The notes under the pieces: generated by a model | What the model was told of the DNA's origin: nothing | Seen by the model: the letters and a program-made list of their open reading frames with translations, nothing else | Databases searched by the model: none | Position numbers and translations under genes: made by a program | In this document: positions 35,865 through 44,254 of the stretch, piece by piece | Layout of the letters: each line of letters begins with the position of its first letter | How positions within the stretch are numbered: position 1 is the first letter of the stretch | Source of the DNA: CAZHCA01 sp964530825 | Lineage (GTDB): Bacteria > Bacteroidota > Bacteroidia > Chitinophagales > Saprospiraceae | Direction of reading: 5' to 3' | DNA length: 64,000 bases | Assembly (NCBI GenBank): GCA_964530825.1 | Contig: CAZHCA010000004.1 | Coordinates: 62,001 to 126,000, forward strand

Positions 35865-36470
35865 ATGAAAACACGTATATTTCTGCCAGGTCTTCTGGTA
35901 ATCCTCTCCATTGCCTGCGGAACGGATACCGCACAGCGACCGGCCTCAGATGATGCGTCGGGCGAAGTATCTTTTGACAAGTCGGCCATACTGCAAACCG
36001 GTAAGGAAATTGCCCAGGTTACTTTTTTGACACTATCGACTGAGTTAGCCGCAGCCATGGAACGTGGGGGAGTAACCGAGGCAGTTAACTACTGCAATCT
36101 GGCGGCTTATCCCTTAGTGGATAGTCTTTCGACTGTGCATAATGCGAAAATCCGGCGCACAACATTGAAGCCTCGTAATCCGAAAGATGCGCCCAATGCG
36201 ATGGAAAAGGCCGTTCTCGAAGCCTACCACCAACAGGAGCGGGCAGGGGAAGCGTTGAAGCCGCAAATAGTACAAATAGGCGAACGCGAAGTGGCATTTT
36301 TTGCACCTATCCGCATTCAACCCGGCTGTTTGAAATGTCACGGTGAAATAGGCAAAGATATTACCCCAGAAGATTACGCCCATATCGAGGAGCATTACCC
36401 GGAAGACCAAGCTGTCGGTTACGAACTCGGTGAACTGCGCGGAATGTGGAGTATTCGAATAAAAAAGTAA
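35865..36470 (+). CDS. Haem-binding DUF3365 (Tll0287-like) lipoprotein
   Basis: 201 residues from the ATG at 35865; the longer open frame begins inside the preceding CstB-like gene and crosses its terminator, so it is rejected. The lipoprotein signal is MKTRIFLPGLLVILSIAC. The Tll0287-like domain contains AVNYCNLAAYPLVDSL, RRTTLKPRNPKDAPNAMEK and the haem c motif CLKCH near the C-terminus, followed by DQAVGYELGELRG. Such domains bind haem in the periplasm and are proposed redox or gas sensors. Its position directly after the second CstB-like gene suggests a redox role in sulfur oxidation, by inference. Confidence 0.87.
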   Translation: MKTRIFLPGLLVILSIACGTDTAQRPASDDASGEVSFDKSAILQTGKEIAQVTFLTLSTELAAAMERGGVTEAVNYCNLAAYPLVDSLSTVHNAKIRRTTLKPRNPKDAPNAMEKAVLEAYHQQERAGEALKPQIVQIGEREVAFFAPIRIQPGCLKCHGEIGKDITPEDYAHIEEHYPEDQAVGYELGELRGMWSIRIKK

Positions 36471-36614
36471 ACCATATGGCCATGGAAATAACCCGCTGCT
36501 ACTTCCCTTGCTGAAGGGGGATTAACCCAAATGCCGAAGAACAGTAAATAAATTTTTTCCTTTTGTCAAAAATTTGACTTTAGAGGAGAGAGGTTGTTGG
36601 TTTTGAGGGAGTTA

Positions 36615-36684
36615 CAAGAGCTGTTAGGGCTATAGCGCTGTTAGCGCTTAAGCGCTAACAGCGCTATAGCCCTAACAGCTCTTG
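36615..36684. repeat. 70-bp perfect palindrome without spacer
   Basis: Two 35-bp arms (36615-36649 and 36650-36684) are exact reverse complements with no loop. Internal copies of TAGCGCT add further symmetry. The right arm contains the stop codon and last codons of a decayed minus-strand gene fragment, so the left arm is an inverted copy of that gene end. There is no T-tract. It could extrude as a cruciform or form a very stable RNA hairpin. Confidence 0.92.
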
Positions 36685-36807
36685 CACGTCACCTCCATTA
36701 ATTGCATTTTGTAGTTTAGCAAAAGTCCTTTCCAATCCAGGGAAATCATCTGCTGTTAAAATCTGTCTCCAACCTGATGCCTTTGTATGGAATGCCCGTG
36801 GTTTAAA
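36664..36807 (-). pseudogene. C-terminal fragment of an unknown gene
   Basis: 47 codons are open from 36807 to the TAG at 36664-36666, preceded immediately by an in-frame TGA and with no start codon. The text (ASGWRQILTADDFPGLERTF, then AKLQNAINGGDVQELLGL) looks like genuine protein C-terminus. I do not recognise the family. Its end is embedded in the 70-bp palindrome. Confidence 0.45.
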
Positions 36808-36928
36808 TCATTGTATCTGCAATTGCGATGTCAGTGGCTAACAAAATCGGGAGCAATGGTTTAGTTTTTTTGTTCTCGTTTCGTCAATTTATCGATTGTC
36901 GTTGTTGTTTGGGTAAAACCCATTCAAC

Positions 36929-37975
36929 ATGCAGTATCATAACTTAGGAAACACCGGACTGCTGGTCTCCGAACTTTGTCTGGGCGCCATGACCTTCGGC
37001 GGCCGCGGCATGTGGAAAGCTATCGGTGAGCAGCCGCTCGAAGAAGCAGAACACCTCATGCGGATAGCCTTGGACTGCGGTATCAACTTTTTCGACAATG
37101 CTAATGCCTACAGCGAAGGATTAGCCGAAGAAATTATGGGAAAGGTCTTCCAGAAATTAGGAACCTCCCCCTACGATGCCGTCATAGCAACCAAGTTGCG
37201 CATTCGCATGGGAGCAGGTGTAAATCAGGTGGGGCTATCGCGCGCCCACATCCACGAGGCAGTGAACGACAGCCTGCGCCGGCTGCAGCGCGAGCATATT
37301 GATCTCCTCTACATCCATGGCGTGGACCCCATTACACCCCTCGAAGAAACGATGCGTGGCCTGGAGGATGTGGTGCGTAACGGTAAAGTTCGCTATATCG
37401 GGATCTGTAACCACCCGGCCTGGATGGTTGCCAAAGCAAATGGTATCGCCAGTAAGCACAACTGGACCAAGTTTCAGGCCTTACAGTATTACTATTCTTT
37501 GGCTGGACGTGACCTGGAGCATGAAATCATTCCTTGTGCTCAAGACGAGGGGCTGGCTGTGCTGCCATGGAGCCCGCTGGCTGGAGGATTTTTGAGTGGA
37601 AAGTACGATCGCCATACCCAGAAAGCCGGTAATAGTCGCCGCGATGAGTTTGATTTCCCGCCCGTCGATCGTGAACAGGCGTACGATATCATTGATGAAC
37701 TAAAAGAAATTGCTGCCAACCACAATGTATCAGTAGCACAGGTGGCCTTGCGTTGGGTCATGAATCGTCCCGGAGTGACAAGCACCATCATTGGCGCTAA
37801 AAATGAGCGGCAGCTCAAAGACAACATCGCTGCCACGGAGCTACAACTCTCCGACATCGATATGGAACGCCTCGATAAGGTGAGCGGTATCCGCATTCCA
37901 TATCCAAACTGGATGCTGGCTTTCCAGAATGCCGACCGCTTTCCTCAGCCGTCCGAAGAGGCGCCCGCAGAATAA
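36929..37975 (+). CDS. Aldo/keto reductase (Kv-beta-like branch)
   Basis: 348 residues. It has the AKR barrel with LGNTGLLVSELCLGAMTFGG at the start, FDNANAYSEGLAEEIMG containing the catalytic Asp and Tyr, and the C-terminal NADPH-binding TSTIIGAKNERQLKDNIAA. This branch reduces aldehydes or ketones with NADPH; the substrate is unknown. It is transcribed alone, with a long upstream region that contains the palindrome. Confidence 0.93.
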   Translation: MQYHNLGNTGLLVSELCLGAMTFGGRGMWKAIGEQPLEEAEHLMRIALDCGINFFDNANAYSEGLAEEIMGKVFQKLGTSPYDAVIATKLRIRMGAGVNQVGLSRAHIHEAVNDSLRRLQREHIDLLYIHGVDPITPLEETMRGLEDVVRNGKVRYIGICNHPAWMVAKANGIASKHNWTKFQALQYYYSLAGRDLEHEIIPCAQDEGLAVLPWSPLAGGFLSGKYDRHTQKAGNSRRDEFDFPPVDREQAYDIIDELKEIAANHNVSVAQVALRWVMNRPGVTSTIIGAKNERQLKDNIAATELQLSDIDMERLDKVSGIRIPYPNWMLAFQNADRFPQPSEEAPAE

Positions 37976-38026
37976 TGCTGTGTTAACAGCCTGAGCGCGC
38001 TCCGGAATGATCCGGGGCGTCCTTTC

Positions 38027-38542
38027 TCACAACCGGATGGCCATCAGGTAATCCTCCTGAGGATCTTCGCCAACGGGATAAATCTCTTCTCCTACAATGC
38101 GCAGGCCATTGCGCCTGTACAGGTCAATAGTACGGGGACGCTTCTTCCATACGCTCAGCCACATATGGTCGTGACGGGCTTCCCGGCCTTTTTGTAATGC
38201 AAAACGCAGAAGTTTTGTACCCAAACCTTTCCCCTGGTAGCTTCGGCGTACATAAAGACGCGACAAGTAAAGGTGAGTTCCGTCACCTGGCAAAACGTTC
38301 AACTGCTGCCGTAAATGCAGTTTGCAATAACCGGCCAAAGCAACGCCTACGTACAGAAAGTAAAAATCTTCGTCTGGTCCGGTTAGCTCTTGTTCCAGCT
38401 TTCGTTCCGACAACTCTTTGTTGAGGTAAGACTTAAAATGCACCGGGTCATTTTCCAAGATGTAGGCATGGATGAAAGTCGACCGTACGATTTCCACTAA
38501 TTGAGGCAGGGATCGACGGTCGACTTGATCAATGCGAATGCG
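38027..38542 (-). CDS. GNAT family N-acetyltransferase
   Basis: 171 residues from the ATG at 38542, chosen because it lies just after the stop of the upstream gene; a longer frame would overlap it. Acetyl-CoA-binding motif A is LYVRRSYQGKGLGTKLL, followed by LSVWKKRPRTIDLYRRNG. The acceptor is unknown. The 5-bp gap to the cysteine-dioxygenase-like fusion gene indicates co-transcription, so it may act on the product of that enzyme or on a related thiol. Confidence 0.9.
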   Translation of the reverse strand, partial: RIRIDQVDRRSLPQLVEIVRSTFIHAYILENDPVHFKSYLNKELSERKLEQELTGPDEDFYFLYVGVALAGYCKLHLRQQLNVLPGDGTHLYLSRLYVRRSYQGKGLGTKLLRFALQKGREARHDHMWLSVWKKRPRTIDLYRRNGLRIVGEEIYPVGEDPQEDYLMAIRL

Positions 38543-38547
38543 CATAC

Positions 38548-40200
38548 TTATCTTTTCTGGGCAATAACTATGTAGCGGGTGGAAGCGCAGCTGTCGGCCC
38601 AAGCGGAGATGGGTTTCAAGCTGACGGCGTCGTAGAGCTCCACCGGCCCACCAAAGTAGCTTTCGAAATAGGTGCGTACGCGGTGCAATGGCGGTAAAAA
38701 GCGACGGTGCTTACCGGCATAGGTTACCCGCATGCGAGAATGCTGAAAGCTAATATTGGTAATTTCACTTTCCTGGAACATGGCTCCTTCTTCTTCTACA
38801 AGTCGCGGATTGCGCAGCGAGATAATCTGCTCATCATCCGAGATCATGACATTCGGGTACCACCGAATATGGTCGGGGGTGATGAAATCACCTACAAAAT
38901 ATCCTCCAGGACGCAGGATAGCGGCTGTCCTACTAATGGCTTGCTCCAATTCTTCGTGGTTGATATAGTGAAAAACATTCAATCCGGAATAGGCGACATC
39001 CCACATTTTTACAGAGGGGTCGAGGGTGAGCACGTCACCAGTTTCCGCTCGAATGCGCTCATTGGCTACCTTAACCATAGCCTCCGAGAGGTCCAGGCCG
39101 AAAAGCCGTTTATTTGGTATACCTACCGTTTTAATGAGGTAGGCTTCGACCAGGCCGGTTCCACAGCCCAATGAGATGAAATCGATCCGCTTTGGGTTTA
39201 CCTTTTTTTCTTTAAAGAAGAAGGCCAGGTAATCTTTCATAAAACCTTCCAGGCAGGGCCGACCGATCAGGGCGTCATAAAGCTCGGCGTACTGGTTAAA
39301 GTGATCATCGCCCCGGAAATCGCTGGTGAGCTCATCCTGAAGTTTGGCCATTTCTTTAAGTTCCCAATTCAGGACGCGCCAAAGGACGGAGTTGGTCTGA
39401 TGTTGGTGCGTATCCGTTATTCGGTCGAGCATTCCGCGCAGCGAAGCCCGTTGAGCCGGATCTTCGATTTGCCGAATGACCTCGGCTAAGCGACCATTGG
39501 CGTCCGCCATATCAGAATCGCCCATGTTGCGCAGACGACGGGCTAATTCGATGAGATGGCGCAAACGGGTAGGGAAATCGGGCTTGGGCCCCGCCTCCTG
39601 TTTTTTGATGTCCTTTTCCGGAAGGGCGAAAAACACGCCCCCATCTACCCGCAAGATTCGTTCCTTTTCCAGATCAAGCACCCGGGCGTTGCCCGTGACA
39701 TTTTCGACGGGTTCGAGATCGCCGTAAACGTGCAGGGTCAAAAAAGGCTGGTCGGCCGTAGAATTGCCCATCTGATGTAATAAATCGTGGTGTACACCAA
39801 TCACCTCACCCGGTTCCATGATCCAGCGGGACAGCGTGTGGATATGGTCCTCATCGATCCGGAAGGTGGCATGCTCGGCTGGGCCAAAAACCTGTACAGC
39901 GCCGTATTGGGTGTAGCCATGGTCGTGAATAGTAGAAAAGTCGCCCGGACACCACGACATCACCATGATCTCAAAGCGGTCACCTTGATAAACTAATCGG
40001 CGGCCGTAGCTATCCTGAGGAGGATGGTCGAAATTAGCCCAAGGCTCAATATCGACCAATTCCACGCGCGCATCCAGTACGATCCGGCGCATTTGGGACG
40101 GCTTCAACCGGCCGTGTCCTTCTAATGTTTCAGCGATATAGCGGAGCGATGCAGGCAGTTGTTCTTTAGAAACTGCAGCTGCCGGTGCGGATATCGTCAT
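38548..40200 (-). CDS. Cysteine dioxygenase-like cupin fused to a SAM-dependent methyltransferase
   Basis: 550 residues. The N-terminal domain (about 1-190) matches cysteine dioxygenase: iron ligands H92 and H94 in STIHDHG, third ligand H137 in VIGVHHD, and Y159 in LHVYGD at the position of the catalytic Tyr157 of mammalian CDO. The Cys of the Cys-Tyr cofactor is absent, as in many bacterial CDOs. A helical linker (about 200-300) leads to a class I methyltransferase with ISLGCGTGLVEAY, LFGLDLSEAMVKVA and RPGGYFVGDFI. The fusion suggests oxidation and methylation of one thiol-derived substrate. It is co-transcribed with a GNAT gene and divergent from thioredoxin. The domain calls are firm; the substrate is unknown. 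Confidence 0.88.
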   Translation of the reverse strand: MTISAPAAAVSKEQLPASLRYIAETLEGHGRLKPSQMRRIVLDARVELVDIEPWANFDHPPQDSYGRRLVYQGDRFEIMVMSWCPGDFSTIHDHGYTQYGAVQVFGPAEHATFRIDEDHIHTLSRWIMEPGEVIGVHHDLLHQMGNSTADQPFLTLHVYGDLEPVENVTGNARVLDLEKERILRVDGGVFFALPEKDIKKQEAGPKPDFPTRLRHLIELARRLRNMGDSDMADANGRLAEVIRQIEDPAQRASLRGMLDRITDTHQHQTNSVLWRVLNWELKEMAKLQDELTSDFRGDDHFNQYAELYDALIGRPCLEGFMKDYLAFFFKEKKVNPKRIDFISLGCGTGLVEAYLIKTVGIPNKRLFGLDLSEAMVKVANERIRAETGDVLTLDPSVKMWDVAYSGLNVFHYINHEELEQAISRTAAILRPGGYFVGDFITPDHIRWYPNVMISDDEQIISLRNPRLVEEEGAMFQESEITNISFQHSRMRVTYAGKHRRFLPPLHRVRTYFESYFGGPVELYDAVSLKPISAWADSCASTRYIVIAQKR

Positions 40201-40324
40201 CGTGATCGGAATTTTAAATCTGTTAAGCGAGTTAAGTGAATGTATGAACGTCTGTTGTAAAATTAATGCTTTTCAGTGGCACGGACCAGTAAGGTCATAG
40301 TGAAGGTTAAATAGCTGAAATATT

Positions 40325-40368
40325 GTGATCCAAGTTACTGAAGCGGCGCATCGTTCCATTTACCTTTG
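40325..40368 (+). promoter_or_regulatory. Crp/Fnr-type operator plus -7 element before thioredoxin
   Basis: Near-perfect dyad GTGATccaaGTTAC (40325-40338), centre 40331.5, with TACCTTTG (40361-40368), centre 40364.5. The spacing is exactly 33 bp. It lies in the divergent region shared with the CDO-methyltransferase gene, but no matching element was found in that direction. Confidence 0.7.
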
Positions 40369-40461
40369 CACTGGGTCAAATAGACGATATTTGTCTACTG
40401 CAGTGCGCCTGCTTCGGCAGCTTATACTGATGACTTAAAGAAAACACCAAGGAAAACGATT

Positions 40462-40770
40462 ATGAAAAAAACAACATCTTTTAAAGAACTGATTAACGGT
40501 GTAAAGCCGGTGCTCATTGATTTTTCTGCCGAATGGTGCGGCCCTTGCAAAGCGATGGCCCCGATTCTGCAAGAGGTTGCCAATGCCATCGAAGACAAGG
40601 CGAGCATTATCAAAATCGATGTAGATCAAAACCAAGCCCTTGCCGGTAAACTGCAAATTCAGGGTGTACCTACCTTCATTTTGTTTAAAAAAGGCGAACC
40701 GGTATGGCGGCAGTCGGGTATGCAATCGGCCCACCAATTGATCAGCGTAATTAATGAACACGCCAGTTAA
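40462..40770 (+). CDS. Thioredoxin
   Basis: 102 residues with the classic active site WCGPCK (C26, C29), the cis-proline in VPTF and a normal thioredoxin fold length. There is no signal peptide, so it is cytoplasmic. It is first in a unit with the two YeeE/YedE genes and controlled by the shared operator. A thioredoxin here could release sulfane sulfur from rhodanese persulfides or reduce thiosulfate-derived intermediates. Confidence 0.94.
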   Translation: MKKTTSFKELINGVKPVLIDFSAEWCGPCKAMAPILQEVANAIEDKASIIKIDVDQNQALAGKLQIQGVPTFILFKKGEPVWRQSGMQSAHQLISVINEHAS

Positions 40771-40837
40771 TGAGCCTATACCCGGACACCGGGAAATCTA
40801 CCTTTTTCATTCGAATAAAAAATAACACGATTTACTA

Positions 40838-41437
40838 ATGGAACTGATTAGCAATCCAAATAGCCTAATGGACTTCATTAGCCAGCCCTGGCACTGGTCT
40901 GTGTCGGGGGCAGCCATTGCCCTAGTTTTGTTTTTGATGACCTGGATGGGGCGTAGCTTCGGTGTATCAACCACATTTAGATCATTCTGCACGGTTGCTG
41001 GTGCCGGTAAGCGTAACCAATTTTTCAATATCGATCTCAAAGAGGAATATTGGCGGTTCGCCTTTGTAGCGGGCGGATTAATTGGCGGTTTTATCGCCGG
41101 GCAGTTTCTGCAAAGTCCGCAGGCAGTTGATATTTCTCAGTCTACGGTCGATAATCTCGCATCAATGGGGCTTGCTTATCCCGAGTCTGATGCTCTGGGC
41201 CGAGGCTTTGTGCCAACGGAGATCTTCAACTTCAACAGCCTGAAGGGTATCCTGCTGGCAATCAGTGGCGGCTTTTTAGTTGGCTTTGGTGCGCGCTACG
41301 GCGACGGCTGTACCTCGGGGCACGCCATCACCGGGCTTTCCCACCTGCAACTGCCTTCGCTGTTGACCGTCATTGGCTTCTTTATCGGCGGTTTGCTCAT
41401 GACACACTTTTTTCTTCCCCTTTTATTTACGGTTTAA
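40838..41437 (+). CDS. YeeE/YedE family transporter, first half
   Basis: 199 residues with about five membrane helices. The hallmark of the thiosulfate-transporter TsuA/YeeE family is present: GARYGDGCTSGHAITGLS, with the conserved Cys in GDGCTSGH that relays thiosulfate sulfur. The protein is about half the size of full-length TsuA; the other half is the next gene, 26 bp downstream. It is 67 bp after thioredoxin in the same unit. Likely role: uptake of thiosulfate or another sulfane-sulfur species. Confidence 0.9.
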   Translation: MELISNPNSLMDFISQPWHWSVSGAAIALVLFLMTWMGRSFGVSTTFRSFCTVAGAGKRNQFFNIDLKEEYWRFAFVAGGLIGGFIAGQFLQSPQAVDISQSTVDNLASMGLAYPESDALGRGFVPTEIFNFNSLKGILLAISGGFLVGFGARYGDGCTSGHAITGLSHLQLPSLLTVIGFFIGGLLMTHFFLPLLFTV

Positions 41438-41463
41438 CAGATACTTGAAAATTAAACAACGCC

Positions 41464-41877
41464 ATGAAAAATCTAAGCTTTTTAGCTGTCGGCATATTTT
41501 TCGGTATTACGATGACAAAATCAGAAGCGATTTCCTGGTACCGTATTCACGAAATGTTTCGTTTTGAGAGTTTTCACATGTACGGCATTATCGGTACGGC
41601 GGTCGTGCTGGGCGCTATCATTCTGGCGATCATGAAGCGCACCAAAATGAAAACGCTGCGCGATACAGTGGTATCCTATACGCCTATGAAACTCAGCATT
41701 CCTCGCCACTTGCTGGCCGGAAGTGTTTTCGGTTTGGGGTGGGCCTTGGTTGGATGCTGCCCTGGGCCAATGTACGTACTGATCGGTAATGGATATTGGA
41801 TTATCGGCCTGGTATTGTTGGGTGCTATTCTGGGTACCTATACCTACGGTGTCATCCGTAACCGGCTGCCACATTAG
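41464..41877 (+). CDS. YeeE/YedE family transporter, second half (DUF6691-like)
   Basis: 137 residues with four membrane helices. The conserved motif GSVFGLGWALVGCCPGPMY has two adjacent Cys in the pore, equivalent to the second Cys motif of YeeE proteins. It complements the preceding gene to form a split transporter. It begins 26 bp after that gene, so stoichiometric co-expression is expected. Confidence 0.88.
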   Translation: MKNLSFLAVGIFFGITMTKSEAISWYRIHEMFRFESFHMYGIIGTAVVLGAIILAIMKRTKMKTLRDTVVSYTPMKLSIPRHLLAGSVFGLGWALVGCCPGPMYVLIGNGYWIIGLVLLGAILGTYTYGVIRNRLPH

Positions 41878-42075
41878 GTCGCTTTTGTCCGGTGTTGAAC
41901 CTGCCGGAAAATTTCCAGACCAACGGCTTGTAATAATGCAGCAATCGCAAGCTATATCATCCATCGGGAGTCTGTTTTCCCGGTGGATCTTTTTCTTTGA
42001 ATAAAAGCGCCAGGATGATCTGCCCTGGCCAGGCTAAGGGTATAATCGGCGCAGCATGAACTCAAATCAAGCGCC

Positions 42076-43377
42076 ATGAAAAAACTTTTCCTTTTACTCC
42101 TTCTATGCTTCTTCGTTTCAACCTGCCTTCCGGGGCAGGCGGGATTTGATCGATGGAAAAAGATCAAGGAAAACGTAGACATCAAGCCTTTTGTAATGTT
42201 TCAATTGTGGTCTACGTACAGCACCGGACAGGAGCGTTTTAATCGGGAGTTGGGAGTCTACGAACCGGTTGGAGCACGCTTCAACACCCAGATCCGGCGC
42301 GGGCGCCTGGGCTTTCGTGTACAAGCCTATGAGGACCTGAAATTTACCATGGTCGGTGCTTATGATCTATTGGGGCGCGATGTGCTCAGCAGTACACTGG
42401 GCGGAGGCAATAATGGCAGCCAACCCCGCTTTTTCATCATCGATGCTTTTGCAAGCTGGCGCCTAAGTAAGCAGTCAGAGGCCTTTTATCTGACGGGTGG
42501 GTACTTTCGCCCGCAGTTGGGGCGGGAGAGTATTACATCTGGTTGGTCAGTGACCTCGATGGAAAAAGCCCAAACCCAGTTCTACTACCGGCAGCACCTT
42601 ACCGGTCCCGGGCCCGGCCGAACGGTTGGCGTCAATCTTGGGGGCCTGTTGGGTACAGAAGGCGAGCGTTTCCACATTAACTACAATCTGGGCATTTTTA
42701 ACCCCGTGTACATTGCGGAGAGCCAAAATTCACTGGGGCGGGTTGCTTCCCCTTTGCTTACGGGTCGTGCTGTTCTGCATTTTGGGATGCCTGAAATGAC
42801 CAGTTACCTTTTGGGTTACAAAACCAACTACTTCGGCGATCGCTACGGATTGAGTGTCGGATTGGGCGGTTCGTACCAAAATGAAACCAACCTTTTCGAC
42901 GCCAGCTATTCTGCCACGATTGACCTACTGTTCAACTGGGGACCTCTCAATATCGATGGCGAATGGGACTTGATGTGGCGTGAAGGGACTCTGGGCGATG
43001 ACAATCCCGTATCCTTCACCTACTTTTCGGAAACCCGCCACCTGAGATTAAGCTACAATTTGGTTTTGGGCAAAAAATACTTTCTGGAGCCAGTTGTGAT
43101 GGTTATGCAATTCAATGGCGCTCAGGACGAAGGCGGTAGGGATGAAGCTCTGGAAGTAGGCGCTTTTTCGGGACTCGACCGTACATATGACTTCGGGCTC
43201 AATTGGTATCTGAACAAAAGGCGCTTTAAGGTTCTGCTCCACTACATCTGGAATAATGGCGACCTGGGTGCGGCTGAACCCGGTGCCAGACTTAATCAAT
43301 ACTTCCGGCAATCGGCCCTCACGGAGAGTATTCGGCGAGGTAATTGGTTAGGACTCGGCTTGCATCTGATCATCTAG
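42076..43377 (+). CDS. Outer-membrane porin (phosphate-selective OprO/P-like)
   Basis: 433 residues. A signal peptide (LFLLLLLCFFVSTCLPGQ) precedes a barrel of alternating strands: IRRGRLGFRVQAYEDLKFTM, FIIDAFASWRLS, FYLTGGYFRPQLGRES. It ends WLGLGLHLII. The pattern with RGRLGF and the GRES loop is typical of OprO/P-like porins. It is 198 bp after the YeeE pair on the same strand and could be the outer-membrane entry for the same anion, but co-transcription is not proven. Confidence 0.85.
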   Translation: MKKLFLLLLLCFFVSTCLPGQAGFDRWKKIKENVDIKPFVMFQLWSTYSTGQERFNRELGVYEPVGARFNTQIRRGRLGFRVQAYEDLKFTMVGAYDLLGRDVLSSTLGGGNNGSQPRFFIIDAFASWRLSKQSEAFYLTGGYFRPQLGRESITSGWSVTSMEKAQTQFYYRQHLTGPGPGRTVGVNLGGLLGTEGERFHINYNLGIFNPVYIAESQNSLGRVASPLLTGRAVLHFGMPEMTSYLLGYKTNYFGDRYGLSVGLGGSYQNETNLFDASYSATIDLLFNWGPLNIDGEWDLMWREGTLGDDNPVSFTYFSETRHLRLSYNLVLGKKYFLEPVVMVMQFNGAQDEGGRDEALEVGAFSGLDRTYDFGLNWYLNKRRFKVLLHYIWNNGDLGAAEPGARLNQYFRQSALTESIRRGNWLGLGLHLII

Positions 43378-43454
43378 TAAAAAAAGCAGGAACGGTGATT
43401 TTCGTTAGTGCTTCTACTGCTTCGAAAGTGTAACTTTAAAAGTCGAGATAAACG

Positions 43455-43694
43455 CTATAACAAGTCGTTGCCATTATCGGCGGACGGGAGTTTTTGATTG
43501 ACTCCGATGGTCCAATACAAAATAGCTCCGACGAATGGCATGAGAACGGTTAATAAGATCCAAATTAGACGATCAGAGTCGCTTTTGAACTCGCTGCGCA
43601 GTACATCGACCAGCGTTATAATCCAGGCGGCAAACAAACCGACGCCAATGCTGAGGAATAATAATATTCCAATTATTTCTCCCATTTTATTCAA
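43455..43694 (-). CDS. PLDc_N-domain small membrane protein
   Basis: 79 residues with two membrane helices (about 6-28 and 42-63) linked by LVDVLRSEFKSDSDRLIW, the phospholipase-D N-terminal (PLDc_N) module found as a stand-alone protein in many bacteria. Function unknown. It is transcribed leftward, between the porin and the metal-efflux operon. Confidence 0.82.
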   Translation of the reverse strand: MNKMGEIIGILLFLSIGVGLFAAWIITLVDVLRSEFKSDSDRLIWILLTVLMPFVGAILYWTIGVNQKLPSADNGNDLL

Positions 43695-43816
43695 TTAATT
43701 GCAAGGTGATTACTTTCTTACTTCAAAATATAAGATCTTAAAACAGAGCCAATAAGGAAAAATAATTAGTCCAAATCGGAGAAATTTCCGACAGATTCTG
43801 ACTTTAACTTCGACGG

Positions 43817-44215
43817 ATGCGCGTACTGAGTATATTTATGGCACTCTACTTTTTTTTGGGCAGTCTCTTTCCGGGGCTAGATTTTTCTCAGTTGGGAAAA
43901 GTAGGAGTGGCATTTGAACATTACCAGGTCCACCTTCAAGAGCCAGATAACCCAGAAGAATCCGGGTTGATAAACTTTTTTTTGGATCATTACTTGCATC
44001 CCCATAGTCACCAGCATCCTGATGATCCGGTTCACCAGGAAATGCCCTTTAGGAGCGTTCATCAAATGCTGGAATTTGTCAATTTCGACGCCCAAGACTG
44101 GACCGGTATCAACCCTTTTGTAGTGGGCTTTACCCTGCTCAACTTTACTTACCAACGTATGTTCTCGGCCGAATACCGCTTCGGCCTTCTCCAACCCCCG
44201 AATCCGGCGACCTGA
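43817..44215 (+). CDS. His-rich exported protein of the metal-efflux operon
   Basis: 132 residues. An N-terminal hydrophobic segment (MALYFFLGSLFPG) could be a signal or anchor. A His cluster, HYLHPHSHQHPDDPVHQE, follows near residues 58-75, then FGLLQPPNPAT at the C-terminus. No Pfam family recalled. It lies 39 bp upstream of the CzcA-TolC fusion, so it is probably part of that operon, and the His cluster suggests periplasmic metal binding or sensing. An inverted repeat TCGGA-N6-TCCGA (43776-43791) lies just upstream and may be an operator. Confidence 0.65.
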   Translation: MRVLSIFMALYFFLGSLFPGLDFSQLGKVGVAFEHYQVHLQEPDNPEESGLINFFLDHYLHPHSHQHPDDPVHQEMPFRSVHQMLEFVNFDAQDWTGINPFVVGFTLLNFTYQRMFSAEYRFGLLQPPNPAT

Positions 44216-44254
44216 TCTTCTTCTTACGCTTTTTATCATTTAAATCAGGGAATC

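Noticed and set aside
36548..36575. GTCAAA-AA-TTTGAC dyad as another operator
   Set aside because: The half-sites are in the opposite order (GTCA...TGAC), and no -7 element or adjacent gene start is found at the shared distance.
40201..40324. Control of the CDO-methyltransferase gene by the 40325 operator
   Set aside because: No CAAAnnTA (reverse -7 element) lies at the matching distance on the minus strand, so the site is assigned only to thioredoxin.
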